Assembly (NCBI RefSeq): GCF_022605165.1
Contig: NC_063073.1
Coordinates: 992,001 to 1,056,000, forward strand
Reading direction: 5' to 3'
Source: Purpureocillium takamizusanense
Taxonomy: Eukaryota; Ascomycota; Sordariomycetes; Hypocreales; Ophiocordycipitaceae
Length of the DNA: 64,000 nucleotides
Below the pieces are notes generated by a model. The model was not told the DNA's origin and did not search any database. It worked only from the letters and a program-made list of their open reading frames with translations. Shown piece by piece: positions 22,560 through 34,860 of the stretch. Within the stretch, counting starts at the first letter, position 1. Every line of letters begins with the position of its first letter. Both the position numbers and the translations under genes were made by a program.

Positions 22560-23735
22560 GTCGGAACAGCGTCTAGAGCGCACGGGAAGCGCTTGAGCTC
22601 TGCAATGCTCTGTCTGCAATGGCTTCTATCTTCCAAATTGCGAGCCTCGGACAGGCAATTGTTGGTGGTTGGGCTTTTTGGAGACTGGCGATTGACTGAA
22701 GATAATGGACGTGGCTAGCTCAAGCGAGTAGCCTGTACTTTGTTTATTCGTCGGCCGGGCAACCCACCAACCTGCAAGCTGCTTACACACACCGCATCAC
22801 GTGTTGACCGTTGCCCTCCATCACCTACACACACAAAAGTATAGTACAACCACCATGGCACCAACCGCATGGTCCCTCATTATTGACCATACGGGATGTT
22901 TACAAATCTCATGGATTGAGACGCTGCTGTGCGGGCTCAAGACCCCCCACCGACTAGCAGATGGTCGTTTGCGCCGCCCGCTACAAGTACAACGACCCCC
23001 GATTGCCGACATTCATCATCGCCTACTGTGCACCAAGCATCCTTTCGTCCGACATCGTGTATTCATGTCTCTTACATGGTACGTCAAAGGCTAGCCTTCA
23101 ATCACTTTTATTGGTCATCTCATAAAGTCGTTACCTGATAACGCACCGTGTCCAAGTACACCATCTTGGCGCTGTTTAACAGATGGCGACAACCAAACGG
23201 AGAAAAAACACTGTCATAAAGTCATCATCGGGGCCCTCCCCGATACCTCTGTCGTTTCCAAACACGTCTCCCCCTCGAGAGAGCTCGAACCTTTAGAAGA
23301 AGAAAAAGCGCAAGGCTAGTCGCGAGGTCGGCCATCAACTCGTCGTTTCCCGCCTGAGTGTCGTAACAGGCCTATGGTGCTTTTACTTCCTCTGCACTCG
23401 TGTCGTTTGCTGCCAAAATCGGCCAGAATTCAACCGTGGAGTCCTCGCAGTCAGTCAAACCCTGCGCTCCCAAGAATTAAGTCCGTCCGTCCGTGCAAAG
23501 CGTGACTCATCAGCCATGTACATACATGACCGGGCATCTCAAATAACATAGAATCGGTTTGGTCGTGTCTCGTCAACGTGTCTCTGATGCGAGGAAGGTT
23601 GCCGATGAGTCGTTCGCGTGTACAAGAACAAAGCCAAAGAAAACAATCAAATATAACAAAGAGACTTGTAAAGTGCGACCAGCTTTGTTCCAGGCGAGGG
23701 CATCGCCCCACCCAGATGTGCCGCGAGGGTGGCCC
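22560..23735. other. Intergenic stretch, no gene recognised
   Basis: Holds the promoter of the coiled-coil gene and the 3' region of stuA, both on the minus strand. No protein-like frame is seen. Confidence 0.45.
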
Positions 23736-25999
23736 TTACCGCCTCGGCGGTCCGGCGACGGCCGAGGCTGGTCGGTTCAGGGCATCGTACGCCGGAGCGG
23801 GGACTGAAGTCTCCATCATCGTCTTCCGTCGCTTGAGGTCAAGACCCATGCCTCCTGGGCCGTCGTTTGACCTCAAATCGTCGTCGTCCTCGCGGCCCCT
23901 CTTCATGCCGCCAGAGCCGTTCATGACTGGAGCCTGGGCCGCATAGCCATTGGCCATCGAGTTGGTCATGTCTGGTTGGGGGGCGTAAACATCACCGCCC
24001 GGGGCGCCATTGGCAGGTGCGCGATCATTCGTCATCACATTGTACAGGTTACTCGACGACTGAATGCGAGGAGGCGTGCTGTATCCCGGATGTTGGGGGT
24101 AGTACGGCTGGTGGGGGGCCGCAGTTCTGGGCGTGGCACGCCCAGAGGCCGGAGGATGGCTGGGCGATCCAGTCATATCCGAGGGCATGTTGCCATCGTT
24201 TACCAAGGAACCTACTCCCGGAGCCGTGTAGTTGTACGAAGTCCGCGAGGCATCATAGGCCCCGCTATCATGAGTGTACTCGGGGTCGTGCTCATGATCT
24301 GGCTCATCGTCCGCAGTTTGGTGCTGGGCACCTTGCTCCGACGACATGATGCCATTGGGTGGCTTGCTGTCATGCTGGTCGCCCGGGTGGCCACCAGCAG
24401 CAGCTCGGTTCGACGGAGGCGCCATCTCGCTCTTGGGGTACGATCCGGGCTGCGCGTACAAGCGATCTTGAGCACCATTCGTGGTGCTCTGGTACGGAGA
24501 CTGCTGTGACGCCGGAGCGGTGTACAGCTGACGCGAGCCATCGTAACCCTGAGCGGCAGACGAATACGGCTGCATGCTCGACATTGAGTTGCCAGGCGGC
24601 GTCGTAGCTAGAGGCCATCGTTAGCATCAGTGACTGGGACGTCCGCCCCGGGAGAGAAAAGGAGGAGATTCAGGCATGTACATACCTTGCGTGCCATTCA
24701 TGCCCTGCCCTTGCCAGTTGAAACCTTCTGACGGGCCCATGGCTCCCATAACGCTTGAAGCACTAGTGGGAGGCGTGGGAAACGTATGAGCACGGTCAAG
24801 CGGCGGGCGCGTCATGTTGTTTTGCGACGGGAGCGATGTTTGCGGGCCGGGAAGGGCCATGGAGTGGTGATGGTGCTGTCCAATCGACGGGAGGCCAGGC
24901 GGAGGGTTACGCATCTGGCCTTGCTCCTGTTTCCTGCGCTCAGCAGCAGCCATGACTTGCGTCGTTCTGCTCTGGTTTGTCGGATGGTAGAGGAGCGCGC
25001 CGATGTTGTGAACAAAGAGCGGGTACAACATCTCTGTGATCTTTTCCTTATTGGCAAAGTCCAAGGCACGTTCATAGGGGATCCTGTTGCGTGTTAGCGT
25101 TTCCCATGCTTAATGTCTCACGGGCGGGGTTCTGCATACCAGACACCCTTCAAATGCATTGGGCCAATTTTGACAACATGGCGGACCTTCTCGCTCTTCA
25201 AAATACCGTCACGTCGACCTCGCGTCATGCCTGCCACATTTAACAGCTTGGTACCATTGATCATGTGGTTGTCTGGGCGAACTTCGTCAGTACAGGCATC
25301 TCCTTCGTCAAGCCCGCACACAGGCTAACCAAAAGAAGCGTGCTTACCTTCGCGACGAGCGACACAGATTCCGCGGGCTTCAACCTGGAAGCAAAGGCTC
25401 CCCTCGTCCTCCCACAGAGTAGCGGTAACCCGGGGTTTCATGCCTGGTGGAGGCTGCTGGCCCGAGGTGTCGAATCCGGCATATTGGTTGCCCATGTTTT
25501 GCTGCCCGGGAACTCCGGGCAGAGGCAGCACGTTCTGCGGCTGGCCCATGTTAGACACAGGCGGCGCGGCCGGCGGCGATGTCAAGCCATTGGCGTAGCC
25601 ATACTGAGGGTATTGTGCCGCATTGGAGTACTGGGCAGGACCAGGTTGCAGTAAAGTCGGCTGATGGTGCTGGTAGTGGGTCATGGTCCCCGACGTGACC
25701 GTCTGCGGAGGCGGTGCCTGACCAGCAGACATGTGCTGGGGGTAATACATGTCGGCGGCCTGATTCATGGCGTCGTAGCTCACAATTGTCGTGGGCGGCC
25801 CCGTGATGGCGTTGATCGGGAGGGTGGGCGACGGAGTCTTGGGTCCGTTTGACGACGCAGCCGACGTGTACGAGGACAAGGAGCCTGCGTGCGAGCCGTT
25901 TGAAGAAGCAATGGAGCTGAGCCGCGGCGAAGAGGTTCCCGACGAGTATGCCTGGCTCGGCAGAGGGAGGGGGAGAGACGGCAATCTGTCGACACTCAT
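23736..25999 (-). CDS. stuA: APSES transcription factor StuA
   Basis: Exons on the minus strand are 25999-25348, 25272-25140, 25083-24686 and 24607-23736, giving 684 residues. Introns of 75, 56 and 78 nt all have GT-AG ends. Each junction restores family sequence: [41 protein letters not shown]. The APSES DNA-binding domain is at about residues 188-300 ([13 protein letters not shown] to [16 protein letters not shown]), complete. The flanks are Gln/Pro/Tyr-rich. A bipartite nuclear signal, KRGRE plus KRRK, lies near the C-terminus. StuA orthologues control conidiophore pattern, sporulation and often secondary metabolism. The usual start MNQ at 25768 gives 607 residues. I extend to 25999 because the added 77 codons are about 80% G/C at third positions, against about half further upstream. 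Confidence 0.93.
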
Positions 26000-27162
26000 A
26001 AAAGACGCGCGCTGAGGAGCGGACGATCGAGCTGCGAGAGGGTCTGATGAGATGCTGGCATGCGCTTCCGAAGTCGGGCGCAGGTTCAGATATCCAAAGT
26101 TTTCACTCCACCCTGGATTTGGGGCAACAGAGCCTGGATTCTCCGCCGATGACAAGTGCTCGCCGCAGGCAAAACCTTGTTCAAGAGTCCTGGAGACAAA
26201 ATCAGGATGAGCCACGCCGAATCTTCGTCTGTGGCTTGAACGAGGCAGTAAAGACTGCCAAAACGATCCTTGAGTTGGCTTGAACAGAATGGCAAAACAA
26301 AGGTGAGAGCGTTACTTCGCTTCACAGCAAAACTTTCTTTCTTCAGCAGGTGCTCGTCGAGGAGGCGTGTTAATCGTAACAGGGCATCAAAAACCAAACA
26401 GGCTCGAGTCGCTACATGGGACGGTCGAGCAAGACGAGCAGACTGGCGAGCCGCGGAAAGGCTGAGGGGGCTGCAGCTGTGAAAGTGTGCACGAAAGAGC
26501 GTGAACAGGCAGGTAAGGCAGGGCTGAGGAGCGATCGAACGCACGGCGCGTGTTCGCAGCAGCTGTTCAACGTGCAGCAAGACGCAGACGCAGACGCCGA
26601 AGCAGGCTGATGCACGAGGTCGGTCGAGGTGGGAACGGGGCTCGGGATGTCGAGAGCGTCAGGCCACTAGGTCGAGGCTACGGCTTGAATCGATGACTGC
26701 CTCTGTCGCCAATGGAGCTCTGCGGTGGTCCAAACGTCGTTGAACGATGCGTGCGGTACGATATGGCTGTACAGAGTACGAGGCGTGGCTGGTATGATGC
26801 TGAGACGAATGCACAGGAGGAAGCCAGTGCTGCAACCATGAGACGAGAGGGATTCGATTAGCGGCGTCTGGGTTGTGAGGGAACAGACGGCGAAGGCACG
26901 GGGCAGCAGGACGCCAACGGGCATGCATGCAGCTCGGCTCGGCGGCAGAAGGCAAGCAATCGGCCCGCAGACGAGGGCAGTGCGGTGCAGTGCAGTGCAG
27001 CGCCGCGCCGCGGAGTGCTGTGCTGTGCAGGCAGGGAAAAGCTGAGACAGCAGACGGGGAGACGAGCAGAGGAAACGACAAATTGGAGCCGCCTTTGTGG
27101 AAGTGAAGAGAAGTAAGGCAAGGCGGACTTTGGGAGGAGGCGCCAGGAGAGTTTTTACTCAC
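26000..27162 (-). promoter_or_regulatory. Probable stuA 5' leader with a possible large leader intron
   Basis: Upstream of the stuA start the composition loses coding bias. A good 3' splice site (TGATTTTGTCTCCAG) ends at 26190, and a GTGAGT consensus donor begins at 27162 on the minus strand. Together they would define a leader intron of about 970 nt. Long leaders with introns and upstream frames are known for stuA in Aspergillus. The pairing of these two sites is inference. Confidence 0.35.
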
Positions 27163-27960
27163 AATTGCTGCCGCGTGAGTTCCGCCTATCTCTCGCGTCC
27201 TGTTCGCCCGGTCTTCGTACCTTGCAGCAGCTAGTCCAGGAAGCTTGTCGACGATGAGGAGGCGGCGGGCGCAACAAAGAGGCTGGCCCAAGGGTGGAGG
27301 GGGTCGGAAAAGACGAGAGACACAGGAGAGGACAAGAAGGCAGAAAGCGCTGGGGTAGGGAGGTCGGTGGACGATGAGGATCGTGACCGAGGGAGAGAGG
27401 GAAAAGAGAGGGAACAGAAACGAAGACCCAGTCCAGCCTCGACGGGGGGGGAATGGTTTTGTTCCTCGGTGGTGATGGGAGGAGGTTGAGCAGAGCGGTC
27501 GAGAAAGAGGAGGCAGGCAGGCGCAAGGCTTTTGCCCTTAACCTTTCTGAACCTCTCTTCGCAATCAATCATGGGCCCGGCCGCACGCACAGCGCAGCGA
27601 GCAGGGGCACCGTAAACTGAGTTAGAAGAGGTACTTGTACGAGTACCTTGGACCTTGGAGCGGTAGGGCCAGGTCAGGTCTGGCCAGGTCTTCCCAGAAG
27701 GGGGGGGGGGCGGGCGGGCGTGAGCCCCGGGGTTGGGGAGGGGGGAGGCTCGAGGCAGGGACCTGACGACGGGGACCCAGTTTGCAGGCCCAGGCGGCGG
27801 CGGCCCCAGGCGCGCCAGCGTGGATGCGTGGACAATTGGACTCGACTCGACCGGAGCGGCGAGGGAAGTTGAGGTACAGTCGGTTACAGTGGGTATACCC
27901 CTACCAGGCTGGGGGTGGCGGGCGGCGGGCGAGAGGCGCCCTGGGCTGGGCGGGCCGCGG

Positions 27961-28001
27961 GCTCTGGGTCTGGGTCTGGCTGGGGCTGGGGCTGGGGCTG
28001 G
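27961..28001. repeat. GGGTCT/GGGGCT short tandem repeat
   Basis: GGGTCT units change into GGGGCT units, giving a G-rich plus strand upstream of stuA with several G3-4 runs able to form a G-quadruplex. Confidence 0.6.
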
Positions 28002-31000
28002 TACCACTCCACGGGAGGCGAGGTAGGCAGTACCCGGCCCAACTTGCCCGGGCACGCTGGACGGGGTGGACTCGTCCCCGGGCCTCGTGCGAGTCGGTAC
28101 AAGGCTCCCAAGCCAGGCCAGGACAGGACAGTGGCACCCTGGCGCTCGTAGTATGTACACAGTGCCCGCTCCCCCCGCCCACCGCAACACTCACTTCTCA
28201 TCCACAATAACCCGCTCCTCCTTCTCCTCTTCCTCCACCTTCTCTCCTCACGCCTCTCCTGCTCCCGCTCCTCACTCCTCGCTCACACCTCAGGCAGGTC
28301 ATCCGGGCCCTGGTCTGGGTGCTGCGACGGGCCACGGCGGGCCAAGCAGATTGGGAAAGGACGAGCACGACGCGGAGCCGAAGTGGAGAGAGAAAGACCG
28401 GCCCGGCAGCCTTTGTTGAACCCTGTGTCTACTGCTGGGATTCGGTATTTCCTTTGCTTTGCTTCCCTTGCCTACCGTAGCCGTCTATACCATAATAACT
28501 TGACATGCGACGCCAGGTCTGGCCTGCTATCTATCTCTGGCCGTCCGAATAGAGAGGCTCGACGACGCTGACATCTTACCCCAGCCATGGTTTCCGTGCC
28601 TCATTGGAACCGGCGTTGTCGCCGGCGAGCACCCCTTCTGTTGTTGGTGCTGTCCCCTGTCGTTGTCGGGTCCTCTTCTTGTCGACGTCGCGCCGCCGCC
28701 GCCGCCGCCGTCGCCGCGCCGTCGTTGTCCCCGGGCGGGTGGACGAACCGCCCTCGTCTTGCCTCGCGGCCCCCCCCCTGCTGGTGGGCTTGCCGTGATG
28801 GGGAGCGGGCTGGCCAGACCAGGGTACAAACGAGTCCTCCTCGTTTCGCGCCGACGAGCACCCCCCCCTGCCACCCCCCCTCTCTCCCTCCCTCGCCTGT
28901 TCCTTTCTCCTCAAGCTCTTCCATGGGCCGGGGCCTTGCCTGACCAGGCCACCCAGCCGCGCCAGCCCAGCCGCCGGTCGGCCTGTGTCCGTAACCAGCA
29001 GTAGCGAATGGACGGCACCGGGTGCCCCCAGCTGCTCCAATCGATATCCTATCGCTGCGGCGTGTGTCCCTACAACCAGGGAAAGGGAGGCAGATAAACT
29101 TGGGTGCACGACGAGGAACGACACAGCCGCTGTGCCCATTGCTATCGCCCGCCCGTTCCTACCACCATTTATTTAGTAGCAACTTCTTAGTAACTAGCTA
29201 CACATCCTTCGCCGGGGGCTTGGTCATGGCACCATCTTCGAACAAGCGAGCTGTGGTTTCGGAGCACGCCCCCAGCACCGGCCCAGGCAAGAAAGCTTAC
29301 CTCGCTCGAGTTGGCCCCATTGTCTGCAAATGTCTCGTCGTCGTCCATGTCTCTCGGGCACAGCCCTCCCCGCCGCCGGCGACGCCGCCGTCTGGCCGTC
29401 TTTGTTGTTGTTGAGCTCTTGGGGTACGTACTCGCACGTCACAGCAGCTTTGCTTTTCTTTTCAGTCTCGTTTTGTCTCATATTTCGGGAGGCTGGCAGG
29501 TTGGAGCCCATCGTTTCCTCCCTGGCTCCTCTGCGCGGGCCACGAGCCAGCTATCGAGCCCCACAGTTGGGCACACACTCGCTGCGAGGCCGCGTTGAAG
29601 CTCGTTGGTGGGGAGTGGGGGGTTGGAGGAGGAAACCACGTCCGGTCCTTCTCGCCCACACCGCACGGCGATGGCGGACGGCCAAGGGCAGGAGGGGGGC
29701 GGGCTGGCGGACAAGGGTGGCGGTCCTGGTGGTCGTAGCAGTACTTTGCAGATGGAGGGATGGATGGGTGGGATGGAGGGCCCGATGAGGGGTGCCGCCA
29801 AATCCAACCATCGACGAGCCGCCGTGGCCACTCCTGACTCTGACGATGGTCTGCCAGCGGGCGGCGCGGGTGGAACAGCGTTGCAACAGTCCCTTGCTGG
29901 GACGCCTGTTTGCTGGGAATTGGTTGAGTCGGCGCTGAGTTTTCGTTCATGGAGGGCTGCCACGGCACACGAGCTGCGGCCCTCGAGTGCTTCGGATGCG
30001 CTGGCTGCCCGCCACTTCCTCGAGTCGTCCTTCTCAACAGGGGCCTAAATGGCTGGGCTGCATGGAGGCCGGACGGGCAGAGCGGCGACCCCCTCCCTCG
30101 TCCTTCCGCATCCATCGTGCAAGTCTGGGGCCTCCAGTCGACCTGTGCTGTGCGTGTGTGTGTTACGCTGGGACGTTTCTCTCTCCCTTGGCTGCCGTTG
30201 TTGCTTTGCCACGCCCACCCACCTCCTCCTCGGCTCTGGCTCCCGGCGGCGTCGCGTCCTGCGCCGCTTGATGTATGTACGTCTATGTATGTATGTCTAT
30301 CCGTTGCATGTGGATGTACGTAGCATGTATCTGCCCGCGTCGTGCCTTGCTTCCACCCTAATGCTTCACCGGCACCGGCGCCCTTGTGAGGTACAACACC
30401 TGTAGTATACCTGGACGCATGCATATAGGTATGTGCTGATGTGCGTGCCTACACGTGCCGCGCCGTCCAGGCGTTCGGGAGCTGCATTCGACTTGCGCGG
30501 GTGCCACCAAGTAAGTTGCTTGGGTAGGACGAACACCATGGCCGGCCACAGCGATATCAGAAGCCGTCAACTGCCAGAGTTAAAGCAAGCAAGCAAAACC
30601 TTTGAAAGGCGTCCGCCCCACCGCCCTGAACTGAGCGAGACTCGACTCGACGAGGCACACCTTTCCTGGCAGCCTCAACTGGAATAGCTTGCGATGTCGT
30701 CCAAGCTTCTGGGCTGGAAAATCACGGACCAAGCGTCGGCGAGGTCGACGTTTCGCGTTTCCAGATACGAAGCAACGGGCCAGAACCGGGGATCCAGACG
30801 TCGCGTATGCAGCCATAGGCAGAAGAGGTCCGGACACAATCAACAAGACGCGAGTTGGCCTTGTTGATCCCGTCGTCTCAATGGATTTTGACATGGCCGG
30901 GAGGGCGCCCCGCAGCCTCCCTTTTGGTAGTACTACATGCATCTGGGTCAGTCCGGGACAGTATCGAACCTGCAGGACAGACATGTCGGATGAATTTGTC

Positions 31001-31322
31001 GGATACACGCACAGTGTCCCGGACTGCCTCGTCTCTCCAGCTAGACACATGCAAACTTCGCGGGTGCAGATCGTGTTCGTGATGGCGGGCTTTTCGCGGA
31101 CAGCCATTGACGCAGCGACGTCCCTGTGCCCGCCCTCTTCGACTCTGCCTTTTCGTTTAGGATTCCCTGATGACGCAGCTAGCTTCAGTCGACGGCCGCC
31201 CGTGGCCCACCAATTTGGCCATTTTGAGTTCAAGCCTCGGCCGCTGTGGCACTAATTGTAGGGAGAGAAGCGTTCCTCTCTGGGCTCCTCCGTACCGGGG
31301 ATGCCAGGGCCACCCGCCCACC

Positions 31323-31355
31323 ATCACCACTACTACTACTACTACCACCACCACC
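31323..31355. repeat. (ACT)n/(ACC)n microsatellite
   Basis: About six ACT units pass into ACC units. It lies in non-coding DNA. Confidence 0.65.
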
Positions 31356-33599
31356 TCGACGTCGCGCTCCACGGCCCAAGCTCGACGGGCCACGAGCCAA
31401 GACAGCACCGCTGGCCGGGCCGTCAGCATCGAAAACCTCGCAGGCGAACGCCCCCCCCCCAAGTGGGGGCCATCCGCCAACCACCCCAGGGAAAGGGGGC
31501 CGCTTCGCGCGTTAGACTCCGCCCGCTCGGCCCATCTGTTGAAAAGGTGCCGAATTTTTTTTTTGAGATACGGCTGCCGTCCTTTGCGGTTGACGGCACC
31601 GTCGATCACCAGCTCAGCGAAAAGCTGTCATTGATATCTCCCAGCTCCTGCTCGTCGACTGAGATAACCCGACCCCGCCGCGATGGACCGGCAATTGGCC
31701 GTTCGTGTCGCACATGACAGCTGGATGCTCGTCGGCCTCGCGCACCGGCGCCAGCAAAGCCAAGCTTGGCCTTCCCACGACTGTCGTTGGGACGCTGGCC
31801 CGAGCTATGGGCCAAGAGAGAGGAGACGACCAACCACGGCCCACCCCAAGCAGCTTTCCCTACCTTCAGCTGGTCGACCTGCCGTTCGACTCGGGGACCT
31901 TGTTTGTCGTAGATGCGCACCCTATTGTGTTCGAGCACGTTGTGGAGGGCCGGGCTCGTCGCTAGTACTCGTAGATCCCGCCGCATTACTAAATAAATCC
32001 GCGAGCCGTCTGCTGTCGGCATTGCCCGATCAACTGCGCAGGAGGAGACTTGCGCACAGCTTCCCCAACTTTTTTCCTTCCCCTCAGACGCGCTGGCACC
32101 CTGGTCCTTGCTCGGCTTACTGGCTTGCTCGGCGCAGGGACCACGATGCCGCGATGCCCATGAATCGCCCACCTCTATCTTTCGAAACCAGTGGGCAAGC
32201 CGCGGCTTCGTCGGGCCGGAGAAAATCGTGGCCTGCATTGCCGATGAAAGTATGTATGTATACAAGACGAAACGATGGCACTGCGAGCGTGTGCGGACGT
32301 CGTACGTAGTCCGTTATCGCGACCCTGCGCCCGCTCCCCGCAACTCGGCAGAAACAATGGGGCCTCGTGCTTTGCTTGCCGGCCGTCATACCCTTCAGGG
32401 AGCGAAGCCACCTCTGTCTCGAGATGACACGCCGCCGAGTGCTTCACGGAGACTCTGCTGAGGCCATCAAGCGGCACTCATCGTACGGAGCTCCGGCCAA
32501 CGGGTCTCGAGCCGTGCCATGCCCTGCCCTGGCATGCTATGGCCACGCCGGTTGAGAGGTCAGCAGGCGGCACAGTGCGGGCTCGCGATCACTCGACGAC
32601 ATGACACCTCAGCAAGTGGCTTGGTGGCCCCCCCTGCTGGCAGGCATACCCTGGTCCGATCTTGGCTCCATTGCGGTGCATGTTCCTTTGAGATTCCGTT
32701 GCTGCTGACGGACGCGTTGGAGCCACTAGACAAGCTCGCTGGCCACCCCGGCCCTGTTGGGTTTTCTTGGTGGTCCTTCCGTCCGCGTCTCGCGACGAGG
32801 GCCTGCCGAGTGCTCGCGGAGTCTCCCCGACAAGCAATGTTGTTTCCCCGGGCGAGTACCTAACGCGGGGGCGGCGTCGCGGGCCTTGTCCATAGCGCCT
32901 GGGTTTCGGTGGCCTCTGTTGCTGCCAACAGATGGCCAGGCAGGCTGGGGTTGGTAGAGCCGTGCCGGCTGCCGCGATTGCGGAGAGCAGAGGAGGGACA
33001 TGCACAAATTGTACATACATGTGCCCAGCTCCGATGGCGGGGGCGGATGCAAGATGCGAGGCGTACATAAGCGGCGGGAAGGCAACGCAGCTTTGCAGCT
33101 GTTGCGGCGGACACTGTACATACCTCCTACATATGTAGGTACGTACATAAAGGTACGTAGACCGGATCTTGTGTGCATGCACGTGTTGGGCATGCAAGAT
33201 GCACACTCGTCATGCACCACTTGGTATGCCCTGGGCCATTGATAGTGGCGGCGACCATCGGCCTGGGGGGGGGCGCATGTCAAGCTGCCTCGCTACCGGC
33301 TGGGCAACCCTGCCCGGCGCTTCTTGCCGTGGTCTTCTGCGTCAAAAAATAAAATAAAAGTCAGCAGCATTGCTTCCATGCTGCTTCTCGAGAGGCCCAG
33401 AAAATGTCTTTGCTTTGTCTGTAACCACATTCCTTCGCACCATGGTGCGACCGACTGTGCATGCGTGGCGGCGAGGTGTAACCCTCAGATCGCGGATCTG
33501 GCAGTCTTGATGCTCTCGACGATGTGCCCAGCCTTGCCTGGTCTCGTCGCCAGGGAACAAGCTAAAGCGCCCGCACCTCCAGCCTTGGTTGGGGCACAT

Positions 33600-34860
33600 T
33601 GGATAACGTAAGTACTAAGGTACCCACCTCTCACTTTCAGGTTGGGTTCGGTGCATACCTTAAGGTAGGTACCTACCTTGGTACCTACAGTAAGTGCCTT
33701 ACTGCTTGGCCAGTGAGTTAGTTACCTTAGTACGTATGGCAGACAATTGGAGCTCCGTCATGAGAAGCAAGGCAACATCAAGATGGCAGGGCCTCGCCGC
33801 CGTTTCGTTTCACACGACTCCCGTGTTTCCCAAGTGCTGAGCGGCCGTCATCCCGAAGAGACGCAGACAGATCTCGCCGCATCACCTTTCGCTGAGTACC
33901 CTTGTAGGCAGCGGCGGTCCGCTTTATTACACCATCCGGCATGGCCCCAACTACGCGTCGAGACGCCGGGCCTGTAGCCTCCACTGGAATTGCATCTGAC
34001 TGCATTGCCCCCTGCTCGAAGCTTATCGTGGACGGAGTCGGGCTGGCCGGCTAAAATGCTGGCCGTCGATCCAATGCAAACGCAATGCAAGATTCGGCTG
34101 GGGCGAATAAAGACGCATTGGTTCCTCTTGGTAAGGCGCTCGGCGGCCGATCGATTCGTTTCTACCCGCTCAGGTGCAGGTGCCCTGGCCTGGCATGCGT
34201 GCATTCGAGCTTGGTCGTGCGCTTTCGCGGATTGCGGAGTGCATCAACGCAAGTGGCTGGCGGGGGTCGTTTCGCGCGTTCCAAGTTGGGCAATGAATGT
34301 ATTGAGGGTCTGGGAAGTACCTACTACTGAGTGTCATGAGGCAGACACCACACAGGTACTGTACTACCTGCTAGTACCTTGAGAAGCAGAGCACAGAGAG
34401 CGAACCACGCCTCAGAACCTTCAGCTGGACGCGACTCCACTCGGCTTTGCTGCACCAAGACCCTACCACCTCAACACAGGCGTGTGCCTTGCAGCATGAC
34501 CAGTACAGATGTTGCTACTACTGCCAGGGCCGACTTACCTCTAGGTTAGTACCTACCTCGACTTGTGCATCATGGACTACTAGCTACCTACCATCTTTAG
34601 TAGGTACCTTACCTTACACCTAGGGGCGAACCATACGGCATATCGTCCTCGTGCCTTTAGCCAGGGACTGAGCTGGGACTCCTCCTGCCTGCTGCTGCTG
34701 CTGCGCCAATTTGACGACATAGGGGTTCAGCCCTATACGTACTGCCTAAACAGTCAGGCCGATGTCGTTTCGCATGCAGTAGGTACCTGTAGTACCTCTC
34801 CACGTCCCTACCATACCTAGTAGGTACCTACCTTAGTACGTGCCCTACCCATCCTCACAA
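33600..34860. repeat. Cluster of TAGGTACCTA-type palindromes
   Basis: A perfect 18-nt palindrome, AAGGTAGGTACCTACCTT, lies at 33662-33679. A 12-nt one, GTAGGTACCTAC, is at 34820-34831. Many shorter variants (GTACCTACC, TAGTACCT) occur near 33605, 33690, 34320, 34370, 34550, 34600 and 34780. There is no coding frame here. Confidence 0.6.

Noticed and set aside
27231..28190. 319-codon minus-strand frame upstream of stuA
   Set aside because: Pro/Arg/Ser-rich in all readings over GC-rich repeats, no domain, and alternative-frame readings are equally open.
29462..30424. 320-codon minus-strand frame
   Set aside because: Low-complexity composition typical of GC-rich non-coding DNA; no start context, domain or spliced partner.
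34720..34740. GGGGTTCAGCCCTAT considered as a tRNA T-arm
   Set aside because: No acceptor, D or anticodon arms could be found at the required distances.
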